Shown: positions 6,296 through 13,621 of the stretch, piece after piece | How the letters are laid out: each line of letters begins with the position of its first letter | Position numbering within the stretch: the first letter of the stretch is position 1 | IMG/VR virus record: IMGVR_UViG_3300044491_003584 | Span: 1 to 27,178 of that record | Direction: 5' to 3' (one strand) | Length of the DNA: 27,178 nt | Source of the DNA: a virus | Program-made: the position numbers and the translations under genes | The notes under the pieces: model-generated | The model's input: the letters and a program-made list of their open reading frames with translations, nothing else | What the model was told of the DNA's origin: nothing | Database searches by the model: none

Positions 6296-6610
6296 TTAAG
6301 CAGAGTAGTTGATTACTTTTCTGCCTGATTTCTTTAATAGAGAAATGATGTTTGACTTCATTGTCAAAGCAGAGGACTTAGGTGCTGTACCTAACACTTC
6401 TACTGTGAAGTCTAAACCTTTAGATAACAACTTGTTAGTCGCTGTTTTTCTAGCAGTTGTTTTCACGTTCAGATTTCTGAACTTGATTTTACCACCGTGT
6501 ACTTCACCGTTCACTTTGTACTGAGCGGCAGGCTCGGCGAATACACCGATCTGTTTAGCTCTAGATTTGAAGTTTCTAGTGTATACAACGTATTGTGTTG
6601 AGTTTGCCAT
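6296..6610 (-). CDS. Basic protein of unknown function, probably abundant, 104 aa
   Basis: The chosen ATG at 6610 (MANSTQYVVYTRNFKSRAKQ) has AAGGAAG about eight bases upstream. A second in-frame ATG at 6667, also with a Shine-Dalgarno (AAGGAAA), would add 19 residues. The protein is rich in Lys/Arg with beta-like segments and ends KKSGRKVINYSA. Its codons (AGA, TCT, GCT, ACT, TTA) differ from the AGG/CTG/ATA-rich neighbours and resemble only the gene at 20293, which suggests high expression. A consensus sigma70 promoter drives it, so early expression is likely. A nucleic-acid-binding role is possible but not shown. Confidence 0.75.
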   Translation of the reverse strand: MANSTQYVVYTRNFKSRAKQIGVFAEPAAQYKVNGEVHGGKIKFRNLNVKTTARKTATNKLLSKGLDFTVEVLGTAPKSSALTMKSNIISLLKKSGRKVINYSA

Positions 6611-6745
6611 GGTTTTTTCTTCCTTTTTAGTAGAAGGAAAAAGTGTATTGAACATACCTTGTAGCATATTGTTTCCTTTTCCTTGGTTTGTTAATAAACG
6701 ATCCGCCGGAGTTTCAATCTCTGTTATCCTACGTATCATGCTACA

Positions 6746-6774
6746 ATTATACACTAAGACGTGTGAAAGGTCAA
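6746..6774 (-). promoter_or_regulatory. Near-consensus sigma70 promoter (leftward)
   Basis: Leftward -35 TTGACC (6774-6769), a 17-nt spacer and a perfect -10 TATAAT (6751-6746). The expected start is near 6739, giving a leader of 70-130 nt depending on which ATG is used. This is the strongest sigma70-type promoter in the window. Confidence 0.85.
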
Positions 6775-6802
6775 CCGGCCGGGAAAGTCAATGAATACGC
6801 GA

Positions 6803-7216
6803 CTAGTTGTCCTTGTAGTCCGGCACCGCGAACAGGTCTATGCCCTCGTCCAACAGTTTATTGGTCTCTTCCTTGGTGGGCCTGCCATAGAACTTCTGGT
6901 CCCGCTTGCCTTTGTGGGCCTTCCTGGCCTCCCTGGCGAAGTTCTTACCAACGTCCTGGTAATCCTTCTTGATCTTCTTGTTCAGTTTCCGCAGTATCTG
7001 TTCAGCACTCTCGCCCATGACGAAGTAATCATCTGGTATCTGCTTCTTCTTGGAGGTCTTCACCGCTGGTGCCATGATGGCCTTGTCCACTGCCGTGCTG
7101 TCGCACATGGGACACTGTATCATGGCCTGGTTCTTCTGTCGGGTGTATTCCTTACTGCTGGGGAACCAACCCTCGAACTCGTGCTCACATCTACATCTCA
7201 GTTGGTACTTGATCAT
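6803..7216 (-). CDS. DUF1178 family protein, 137 aa
   Basis: The whole length matches the bacterial DUF1178 layout: start MIKYQLRC, EFEGWFPSS (14-22), a C-P-M-C pair (35-38), the conserved MAPAV segment (49-53), then a helical C-terminal half with VGKNFAREARKAHKG and FYGRPTKEE. Cysteines 8, 10, 35 and 38 could bind zinc. The family is frequent in Alphaproteobacteria and its function is unknown. The start at 7216 is fixed by homology and by both a sigma70 -10 box and a late motif just upstream; the longer frame to 7291 is rejected. Finding it complete in a phage is unusual. Confidence 0.85.
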   Translation of the reverse strand: MIKYQLRCRCEHEFEGWFPSSKEYTRQKNQAMIQCPMCDSTAVDKAIMAPAVKTSKKKQIPDDYFVMGESAEQILRKLNKKIKKDYQDVGKNFAREARKAHKGKRDQKFYGRPTKEETNKLLDEGIDLFAVPDYKDN

Positions 7217-7221
7217 AATAT

Positions 7222-7257
7222 TATTTACATTATACACTTGACCTTTAAATGTGTCTA
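7222..7257 (-). promoter_or_regulatory. Overlapping sigma70 and late promoters (leftward) for the DUF1178 gene
   Basis: A leftward -35 TAGACA (7257-7252), a 17-nt spacer and -10 TATAAT (7234-7229) are followed at once by the late motif TGTAAATA (7229-7222), which ends 5 nt before the ATG at 7216. The gene could therefore be read both early and late. Confidence 0.6.
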
Positions 7258-7264
7258 CTATAAT
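7238..7264 (+). promoter_or_regulatory. Sigma70-type promoter (rightward), interleaved with the leftward one
   Basis: TTGACC (7238-7243), a 15-nt spacer and TATAAT (7259-7264) point rightward to the tiny gene at 7273. The two promoters share the same 40 bp, so polymerase binding to one would exclude the other. Confidence 0.55.
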
Positions 7265-7272
7265 ATGAGTAC

Positions 7273-7416
7273 ATGGCATTACATAATTCATCAGGATACG
7301 TCAAAGGTCCAAAGAAAAAGACCTCGCAGGGCAAGAGTCATAGGAGAGTGAAGTTATCTTCCATGAACAAGTCCAAGAAGAGATCTTTCAAAATGTACCA
7401 AGGACAGGGCAGGTAG
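7273..7416 (+). CDS. Small basic phage protein with GPKKKTSQGKSHRR motif, 47 aa
   Basis: ATG at 7273 opens MALHNSSGYVKGPKKKTSQG and the frame ends at TAG 7414-7416 with KMYQGQGR. Fifteen of 47 residues are Lys or Arg. I recall small proteins with a KKKTSQG core and a (Y/F)xGQG tail as common in T4-like and other marine phages; their function is unknown. There is no room for a leader with a Shine-Dalgarno after the rightward promoter, so translation may be leaderless. It heads the rightward run to 8341. Confidence 0.7.
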   Translation: MALHNSSGYVKGPKKKTSQGKSHRRVKLSSMNKSKKRSFKMYQGQGR

Positions 7417-7417
7417 C

Positions 7418-7528
7418 ATGAACCGAGACCTATTGGAGGCTCTAGCTCGCCAAACACATCGACTATCTCGCACAAAATTTCTACAGTGTGCTTACTCGAG
7501 ATACATAGAACTACATGAAACAACCTAA
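7418..7528 (+). CDS. Very small ORF, 36 aa
   Basis: One base after the stop of the previous gene an ATG opens MNRDLLEALARQTHRLSRTK, and the frame ends at TAA 7526-7528 inside the start of the next gene (14-nt overlap). GGAG-like sequence is absent. The peptide is basic, with a helical first half and one Cys. Tight fit between two real genes supports it, but it could be chance. If it is not translated, this stretch is simply the leader of the oxygenase gene. Confidence 0.4.
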   Translation: MNRDLLEALARQTHRLSRTKFLQCAYSRYIELHETT

Positions 7529-8177
7529 AGACTTTACTAAAAGAAAGAAGCAGAGCGAATGGCACTGGGACTATTGGGACGATCGTGACGACAATCGCAT
7601 GTTCAAGTTGGTGGGCAACATACAAGGCAAATGGCCCAAACTGCCTAAAAGGACCAAACAAAATAAAATGGAATCCACGAATCCCTCAGTGATCGCACAA
7701 CAAGGCCATTATGGAGTAACTGTCAAACAAACATTTGATGCCATGTGGATACAAGGTAAAAACATGAAGAAATATGAGAAATTTATTTCACCACTTGGCT
7801 TGAAGGATCCGGTTGCCTACATCCACAATCAAAATCCAGGACAGATGACCATTATACACATGGACACTGCCCGAGCCAACAATAAACACCTAGACGAAAA
7901 CGGCAAACCCTTAACCGAAAAACAAAGACGGGAGAGAATAGCAAGGCTATTCATCATGCTAGAGGACTGGAAACCAGGACAAATCATGTTAATGGGCAGT
8001 AGACATTGTGTGCGTTGGAAGAAAGGTGACATTATCTATTTCAGTTGGCAACACTTGCCACATGGGACAGCCAACTTTGGTCATGACCCCAGACCCATGT
8101 TGTTTGTTCAAGGCGAAGTTACTGAAGAATTTAAGAAAATTCTAAATAGTAAGAAGAAAGTGACAATCAAAGCATGA
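7515..8177 (+). CDS. 2OG-Fe(II) oxygenase-like protein (Asp/Asn beta-hydroxylase type), 220 aa
   Basis: The C-terminal half has a double-stranded beta-helix pattern with the iron triad H115-x-D117 (in HMDTA) and distal H183 (LPHGTANFG), and with R193 (PRPML) placed to bind 2-oxoglutarate. The segment between them carries L-E-D-W-K-P-G-Q and W-K-K-G-D, strongly conserved in the two paralogues at 12918 and 18722. Such enzymes hydroxylate protein side chains or small molecules using oxygen and 2-oxoglutarate. The substrate here is unknown. The first 60 residues are basic and may bind the target. Confidence 0.75.
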   Translation: MKQPKDFTKRKKQSEWHWDYWDDRDDNRMFKLVGNIQGKWPKLPKRTKQNKMESTNPSVIAQQGHYGVTVKQTFDAMWIQGKNMKKYEKFISPLGLKDPVAYIHNQNPGQMTIIHMDTARANNKHLDENGKPLTEKQRRERIARLFIMLEDWKPGQIMLMGSRHCVRWKKGDIIYFSWQHLPHGTANFGHDPRPMLFVQGEVTEEFKKILNSKKKVTIKA

Positions 8178-8341
8178 ATGATAATAAAGATCTGAAACTT
8201 GAAATAAAAATGCTTAAAGCACAAATAGGCAACCTCGAATTCCAGAATGCAGAGTACTCGCAGATAGTAAAAGAGTTATCGGATAAATTGAGACTGTATG
8301 AAGAAATCAACGGTTCAGTGTTTAAATCCTCCAGAAAATAA
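8174..8341 (+). CDS. Short coiled-coil protein, 55 aa
   Basis: ATG at 8174 overlaps the TGA of the oxygenase gene (ATGA), so translation is coupled. The frame reads MNDNKDLKLEIKMLKAQIGN and continues with a heptad-like pattern of Leu/Ile through residue 43, ending in a short basic tail (FKSSRK). It is probably a parallel coiled coil that could act as an oligomerisation partner for the preceding enzyme; that is inference. No family is recognised. Confidence 0.7.
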   Translation: MNDNKDLKLEIKMLKAQIGNLEFQNAEYSQIVKELSDKLRLYEEINGSVFKSSRK

Positions 8342-8355
8342 AAATAAGTATTGGT

Positions 8356-9345
8356 ATGTTTGAACATGTACCCAAGCACCTGAGACACCAATACAATCTC
8401 TATGACAGGAAAGGTAAATGGGGGGTAACCACCAACAAGTGTAATCTTCCACACAAAACAGTGGCCATTGACGGATTTGGTAACTGTATGATATGTGAAT
8501 GCGATGGATGGTTACCGATCAGTGTCTGCAACATCATAGAAGTGGATACATTGGAGCAGATATGGCAGTCCCCCAGAGCCAAAACAATCCAAGGGAGTGT
8601 AGATCAAGGCAAGTTCACATGGTGCTCGGTGAACAGATGTGGGATATTGAAAGGAGACAAAGTCAGGCAGACCTACTATGTTTCGATCAATATCGACGAC
8701 AGTTGTAATTTGGCCTGTCCTAGTTGTAGAAAATCTAAGGTATACAGGACCAGTGGCGAAGAATTCAATTCGAGATATAAGTTAGTCGCACGATTACTGG
8801 ATCTTATCAATAAATTTGATTCACCAATTGAAATAATGATGAGCGGTAATGGCGATCCTTTCGCTTCTCTGATATATAGACCTTTGCTGTTAGGAATGAA
8901 ACCAAAGGAAAACATCAACATAAGGTTTTTAACAAATGGTTTGTTGTTGAAGAAGTTAATGCCCAAGATGAGTGTCAAACAAAGCATACGTCACCTAGAC
9001 ATATCGATAGACGCCGGTGACCGCGAGACCTACGAAAGAGTCAGATTGGGAGGCAAATGGGAAACTCTAATTGAAAATCTGGATTACGTGAAACACAACA
9101 TGGATTGCGAGGTCACTTTGAAGTTCGTTCTACAGAGAGATAATCTAGCCAGTCTAGATAACTTTGTTTCTTTAGTGGAAAGATATCAGTTCCGCGGTAA
9201 CATAATACCAATAGAAGATTGGGGGACCTTGGATAATTTTTCATCACACAACATATTCGATACATCTCATCCTGATCATAAAGTTCTAAAAGAAAAACTT
9301 GAAAAGCACAGGAAAAATCCCCTGTTGCACTTCCACTCTATCTAA
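8356..9345 (+). CDS. Radical SAM enzyme with N-terminal Cys cluster, 329 aa
   Basis: Radical SAM enzymes use a [4Fe-4S] cluster to split S-adenosylmethionine and start radical chemistry. The cluster motif C117-x3-C121-x2-C124 (CNLACPSC) lies unusually far in, because about 110 residues precede it. These contain Cys at 29, 44, 47, 49, 58, 90 and 95, like a SPASM/twitch auxiliary-cluster domain moved to the N-terminus. The S-I-D-A-G strand motif follows. AATAAGTA plus 5 nt precedes the ATG, a near-match to the late promoter spacing. The gene overlaps the convergent membrane protein by 4 nt. The substrate is unknown. Confidence 0.85.
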   Translation: MFEHVPKHLRHQYNLYDRKGKWGVTTNKCNLPHKTVAIDGFGNCMICECDGWLPISVCNIIEVDTLEQIWQSPRAKTIQGSVDQGKFTWCSVNRCGILKGDKVRQTYYVSINIDDSCNLACPSCRKSKVYRTSGEEFNSRYKLVARLLDLINKFDSPIEIMMSGNGDPFASLIYRPLLLGMKPKENINIRFLTNGLLLKKLMPKMSVKQSIRHLDISIDAGDRETYERVRLGGKWETLIENLDYVKHNMDCEVTLKFVLQRDNLASLDNFVSLVERYQFRGNIIPIEDWGTLDNFSSHNIFDTSHPDHKVLKEKLEKHRKNPLLHFHSI

Positions 9346-9782
9346 AAAGTAAAGTGAGTCAATCCAAACATCACAGCATCCTTGCGACGTCGGAACTTGA
9401 TGTGTTCATAGTCCACTATGTGGATGTTGATCCTACCACCATACCGCTTGAACAGTGCCTCGCTATCTAAAGGATATATTTTCACTTTGTCTTCATCTGG
9501 CAAACGTACACGGTATCCCCAGAACATGGGCCACCAGTGTAGGGGATTGAGAGAACCATATATCTCCTTCATGGCCAACAGAAAAATCAAGGGTGCCATG
9601 GTGAACGGTTCTACCCACCAAGGAATGATATTGAAGGTCAACCAGTCCAAGAGGTGTATAATGCCCGTCCACACCGCCACTATGACTGCCAGCACACCCA
9701 TCATGGGCCAAAAATCCTCGTCTATGCCCGGGTCCTCGAGGTGAGAGTACATCATCCGTATCTGTCTGGGACTCAGTTTCAT
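9342..9782 (-). CDS. Two-helix membrane protein, 146 aa
   Basis: Two hydrophobic helices are visible at about residues 27-49 and 51-71, separated by a short Pro/Trp turn (IIPWWVEP), followed by a soluble basic C-terminal half with a beta pattern (GGRINIHIVDYEHIKFRRR). It is convergent with the radical SAM gene (4-nt overlap). It stands divergently just before the TctA gene, but it lacks the four-helix layout of TctB, so calling it a TctB substitute would be speculative. The ATG has CATAATTA six bases away, a weak late-like motif. Confidence 0.7.
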   Translation of the reverse strand: MKLSPRQIRMMYSHLEDPGIDEDFWPMMGVLAVIVAVWTGIIHLLDWLTFNIIPWWVEPFTMAPLIFLLAMKEIYGSLNPLHWWPMFWGYRVRLPDEDKVKIYPLDSEALFKRYGGRINIHIVDYEHIKFRRRKDAVMFGLTHFTF

Positions 9783-9877
9783 ATAAATTAATTATGTCGG
9801 CAGATAATTACTAGCACATATATTGTTGTAACGCTCCCAGGGAAGTTCACAACATTACCAATCAAACAGACTAGAAC

Positions 9878-11314
9878 ATGGAACTTGCTATACTCATGGC
9901 GGGTATCGCTTATGGCTTGATCATCGGCCTGATACCAGCCGCTGGGGCGACCACTGGACTGATCACACTGTTTGGATTCATGCCGTACTTCGTGGGAGAT
10001 CCCTACCTGGGCGTGATATTCTGTGTGGCGGTGGTGGCATCCTCGACAACCGGTGATTCATTCAGTGGTGTGCTGTTAGGCATACCGGGAGCCAACTCTG
10101 CGGCCGCCACTATGGTGGACGGATTTCCAATGGCCAAGAACGGAGAGGCCACACGGGCATTGAGTGCCGCGATCACATCCAGTACAGCGAACGGTCTGTT
10201 GTGGGGATCATTGACATTCTTATTTTTACCCTATTACACTAAAGTCGTGATGTACATGGGCATACCCGAACTGTGGGCATTGGTGCTGTTGGCGTTCGTC
10301 ACTGTTGGGTTCCTCTCGACAAAGAAATATGTGAGGAGTGTGTTGGCGATCGTCCTGGGTATAACGCTGGGCTTGGTGGGAGTTGATGCCAACAATGTAC
10401 CTCGCTTCACCTTGGGCTGGAGATATCTCGAGGACGGAATACAGATACTGCCGTTCGTGGCGGGACTATTCGCTATACCTGAACTGTGGGATGGATGGTT
10501 CAACAGGAAGAACACAACAAACATCAAGGCCGAGCGTGGCAGTTGGCAGGATCTCAAACTAGGTATCCAAGACACCGTGAGGTGTTGGCGTGACAGCATA
10601 CGCGGTGGGGCGATAGGTTCTTTCATAGGACTGCTACCGGGACTGGGCGGTGCCATGGCGGACTGGTTGGCCTACGGAGCAACCGTGGCCGCGAATCCCA
10701 AGGAGAGGTTTGGTGATGGCAACGTCAGGGGCATAGTGGGTGCCGAGGGAGCCAACAACGCACAGAAGGCGTCCAGTTTCATACCCACGGTGCTGTTCGG
10801 CATACCGGGTGCACCATTCGCCGCCATACTGATGGGACTATTTTTATACCTGGGCATCGACCTGGGATCACCAGACACCTTCTACGATGATAGATTGTTC
10901 GACAGCATGACATTCGCTTTCCTAGTCGGGACGGCATTGACCGCTGTGATATGTTATGGTCTGGCCTACTTCGCTGGATGGGTCACACGCATACCATACG
11001 TGTACTACTTCCCTTTCATATTGGCCGTGATCATCTGGGCCACCCTACAGTACACGGGCGGATGGGAGGACATCGCGACACTGACGGCATTCTCGGTTTT
11101 GGGAGTGCTGTGTAAGAAATTCCAAGTCAGCAGGCCAGCACTGCTGATCGGATTCCTGTTGAGTGACAGGATATACAATCTCACTTACCAACTAACAACG
11201 CTCCACACGGTGACGGATCTGATAACAAGACCGATCTTTATTTCCATAATGATCAGTGTTATACTGTTGCTGTATTGGGGCACAACAAAAAGGAACAGAA
11301 TAGACTATGCTTAA
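9878..11314 (+). CDS. tctA: TctA-family permease of a tripartite tricarboxylate transporter, 478 aa
   Basis: TctA is the large membrane subunit that moves carboxylates such as citrate across the inner membrane with a periplasmic binding protein (TctC) and a small subunit (TctB). Both halves of the family signature are intact: GLIPAAG (17-23) and GIPGANSAAATMVDGFPMAK (68-87) in the first, GLLPGLGG (251-258), EGANNA (290-295) and GIPGAP (308-313) in the second. Many hydrophobic helices are present. At 478 aa it is about 20 residues shorter at the N-terminus than typical bacterial forms. The next gene, TctC, overlaps it by 8 nt. No TctB gene is present. Confidence 0.93.
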   Translation: MELAILMAGIAYGLIIGLIPAAGATTGLITLFGFMPYFVGDPYLGVIFCVAVVASSTTGDSFSGVLLGIPGANSAAATMVDGFPMAKNGEATRALSAAITSSTANGLLWGSLTFLFLPYYTKVVMYMGIPELWALVLLAFVTVGFLSTKKYVRSVLAIVLGITLGLVGVDANNVPRFTLGWRYLEDGIQILPFVAGLFAIPELWDGWFNRKNTTNIKAERGSWQDLKLGIQDTVRCWRDSIRGGAIGSFIGLLPGLGGAMADWLAYGATVAANPKERFGDGNVRGIVGAEGANNAQKASSFIPTVLFGIPGAPFAAILMGLFLYLGIDLGSPDTFYDDRLFDSMTFAFLVGTALTAVICYGLAYFAGWVTRIPYVYYFPFILAVIIWATLQYTGGWEDIATLTAFSVLGVLCKKFQVSRPALLIGFLLSDRIYNLTYQLTTLHTVTDLITRPIFISIMISVILLLYWGTTKRNRIDYA

Positions 11315-12353
11315 GAAAACGATAATGGCACTGCTGTTGATGACATCAGTCGCCGTGGCCGACTACAACCTGATCGTGCCACAGAAACCATCGGGTGGAA
11401 CATCCGTGTGGGCACAGATAGTTGTGGCCGAATGGGAGAAACACCTGGGAGAAAAGATCAACCTCGTCTACAAACCAGGGGCCAGGGACATACTGGGTCC
11501 TGATGAATTCCAGAACACACTGAGGTTCGATGACAAGACAATATTAGTATCACACGGGGGCAATGGCATATCATACCTGATAGAGCCAGTGGACTACAAC
11601 TACCTGGAATGGGAGTCCATAGGACAGATGAACCTCAACATAATAGTGGGCGCGAGGAATGATGCGGACACAGTGAATGGACCGATCAAGTTCCCTTCAG
11701 GATCGGGCATGACCCCAGAGATCATGGCCATTACCATGCTGTTGGGTGGACCGGGCGCGGACTACAACAAGGTGTTCGCGGAGAAGATCGTGTGGGTCAA
11801 GGGCATGAGTGGTTCGGAACGTAGGCTCGCATTCATCAGAGGAGACCTCAACGCCACCAGGGAGAACCCTGCCGCTTACAAGAAACACGTGGAGCCCATC
11901 GTGGGCAAAGGTGAGGCAAGCACATGGTTCCATCATGGACTGCTGAACGTGAACACGGGAGAGCATGATGCTGATCCCAACTTCGTGGAGCCCACATTCG
12001 AGGCACTGTATGAATTGATGCATGGTGCGGCACCAAGTGGTGACTTCTATGACGCATACAAACTGGTCAAGAGTTGGAGGGACGCACTACAGAAGGCCTT
12101 CTGGGTGAACAAGGGCAATCCCAACAAAGATAAACTCGTGGACGCATTGAACAGGATGATAAACGATCCTGTGTCACGTGCCGCCATAGAGAAGAACGTG
12201 GGCCAGTACGAATGGAGGACTGGGGCAGAGGGTGACGCCGCTGTGAGGACGCTGAAGAGTTTCATCACACCAAAGGCGTTGAAGACCCTGGCCGACTTTG
12301 GGAGTGAGCAACTGGGCTACAACACAGTGTACAAAGAGGAATTGACCAAGTGA
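11307..12353 (+). CDS. tctC: TctC-family periplasmic solute-binding protein, 348 aa
   Basis: TctC (Bug family) proteins catch small carboxylates in the periplasm and deliver them to TctA. The N-terminus MLKKTIMALLLMTSVAVA is a clear signal peptide with an A-V-A cleavage site before Asp19. The mature start LIVPQKPSGGTSVWAQIV matches the family's P-x-G-G-x-x-D region with changes at the ligand-contacting position, and the V-Y-K-P-G-A segment corresponds to the usual N-x-P-G-A. It is about 20 residues longer than most relatives and quite diverged, so the ligand is unknown. It is coupled to TctA and to the next gene (GTGA). Confidence 0.85.
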   Translation: MLKKTIMALLLMTSVAVADYNLIVPQKPSGGTSVWAQIVVAEWEKHLGEKINLVYKPGARDILGPDEFQNTLRFDDKTILVSHGGNGISYLIEPVDYNYLEWESIGQMNLNIIVGARNDADTVNGPIKFPSGSGMTPEIMAITMLLGGPGADYNKVFAEKIVWVKGMSGSERRLAFIRGDLNATRENPAAYKKHVEPIVGKGEASTWFHHGLLNVNTGEHDADPNFVEPTFEALYELMHGAAPSGDFYDAYKLVKSWRDALQKAFWVNKGNPNKDKLVDALNRMINDPVSRAAIEKNVGQYEWRTGAEGDAAVRTLKSFITPKALKTLADFGSEQLGYNTVYKEELTK

Positions 12354-12943
12354 CGTACATACTGTTCACAGGGGCGCCGGGATCAAAGTGGAGCAGTGTG
12401 GTCAAGAACATCTACTGGAGTTCGGACATCGACCACACTGACTACTCCGAGGCCAGGACCTACTGGCACGACGCCGACACCCCCGGACGCAGACAGCTCA
12501 TGCACATTGGAGCGTACTGGGATCCGGGCATGGAGTTCCGTACCACGAGGGACAACTGGGACCTGCCCTTCTCGGGCACGGGAAAGAGGATAGTGAAGGC
12601 ACACACGTTCGCACACGAACTGGAGCAACTCAAGAACCTGGGCTATCCCATAGTGATGGTGTACAGGAATGATCACGAGTGCCTGGAATGGTGGAAACTG
12701 TGTGGCGAGTTCACGATAACATATCCCAACTATCAACACTTCGGTGACCTAGATCTAATGTGGGGACACATACAGGCAGAGAACCGGGACACCATGCAGT
12801 TCATACACGACAACAGGGACAGGATACACAAACCAAAAGACAACGTGGACCTTTGTAGACTGCTGGAGATAAGTTTCCCAGACACCAAGGGCAGGATACA
12901 TAACTACGCACAGAAGGATGTACAGGTATATGTCTACAAGTAA
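12350..12943 (+). CDS. P-loop sulfotransferase-like protein, 197 aa
   Basis: The start is a GTG overlapping the TGA of tctC (GTGA). The N-terminus has a strand followed by a P-loop-like G-A-P-G-S-K-W-S (8-15), the place where sulfotransferases bind the phosphosulfate of PAPS. Later segments KRIVKAHTFAHEL and VMVYRNDHECLEWW resemble the 3'-phosphate-binding strand and helix of sulfotransferases (R-x-x-x-E/S). I recall related proteins in T4-like marine phages, normally listed as hypothetical. The acceptor is unknown; a kinase-like P-loop function is an alternative. Confidence 0.6.
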   Translation: MTYILFTGAPGSKWSSVVKNIYWSSDIDHTDYSEARTYWHDADTPGRRQLMHIGAYWDPGMEFRTTRDNWDLPFSGTGKRIVKAHTFAHELEQLKNLGYPIVMVYRNDHECLEWWKLCGEFTITYPNYQHFGDLDLMWGHIQAENRDTMQFIHDNRDRIHKPKDNVDLCRLLEISFPDTKGRIHNYAQKDVQVYVYK

Positions 12944-13586
12944 TTGGGAAGAGTCAAAAGCGAGGAGCGATTATCACTTCAACAAGTGGCACCGGGACAC
13001 CGACTGCGTCCAACACCTGGGCAGGTTCACAGGCGGCTGGCAGACCGAGATACAGTCAGTGATCGATGACGCCAAGCCACTGAACTGGGCCAACCGTAGG
13101 GAGGGCACGGGCAGGGAGAATGTCAACGTCAACGTGGAGGCCGAGGAGAATGACCTCAGGAACGCTGGCGCTGATCCCAAGATGACCATATACAGGGGAC
13201 TGGCGGACTTCACCAAGTGTCCCACGCTACAGAGGATGACGGAGTTCTTCGCACTGGAACCCGTGAAGTCCAAACTGCACATACAGTTCACTGGTGAGGT
13301 GTTGAACATGCACATAGACAAACTGTACGACCTGGACGCTGATCCCAACAACGTGGTGAGGATAATGATCATGCTACAGGACTGGGAGCCTGGGCAGTTC
13401 ATCATGTATGGTAATGAACAGTTCGACAGATGGCGTACGGGAGACATACATAAATTTGACTGGCGGAACATACCACACGCGACGGCCAACGCCAGCAACA
13501 AGCCTAGGCCAATGTTGGTGGTGACGGGTGTGATGACGGACAGGACCAGGGAAATACTGACCAAACCGATCAAGAAAAGAATATAG
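12918..13586 (+). CDS. 2OG-Fe(II) oxygenase-like protein, second paralogue, 222 aa
   Basis: The iron-binding triad is H132-x-D134 (NMHIDKL) and H187 (IPHATAN), with R197 (PRPML) for 2-oxoglutarate, and the L-Q-D-W-E-P-G-Q segment matches the paralogues at 7515 and 18722. The first 110 residues differ from those copies, so the target may differ. The frame overlaps the previous gene by 26 nt; an ATG at 12930 (MSTSNWEESK) would cut this to 14 nt and is equally possible. It is the last gene of the run that begins with tctA. Confidence 0.75.
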   Translation: MYRYMSTSNWEESKARSDYHFNKWHRDTDCVQHLGRFTGGWQTEIQSVIDDAKPLNWANRREGTGRENVNVNVEAEENDLRNAGADPKMTIYRGLADFTKCPTLQRMTEFFALEPVKSKLHIQFTGEVLNMHIDKLYDLDADPNNVVRIMIMLQDWEPGQFIMYGNEQFDRWRTGDIHKFDWRNIPHATANASNKPRPMLVVTGVMTDRTREILTKPIKKRI

Positions 13587-13621
13587 ACACGGGCACACTA
13601 TTAGTATAAAATAATAGACAC

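Noticed and set aside
6791-7351. Rightward open frame of 186 codons with hydrophobic stretches
   Set aside because: It lies opposite the DUF1178 gene, whose homology over its full length decides the strand.
9342-9782. Calling the two-helix membrane protein TctB
   Set aside because: TctB has about four helices and lies in the same direction between tctC and tctA; this protein has two helices, a soluble tail and the opposite strand.
9825-9853. Hairpin GTTGT/ACAAC upstream of tctA as a terminator or operator
   Set aside because: The stem is short and interrupted and no T-run follows, so it is not distinguishable from chance.
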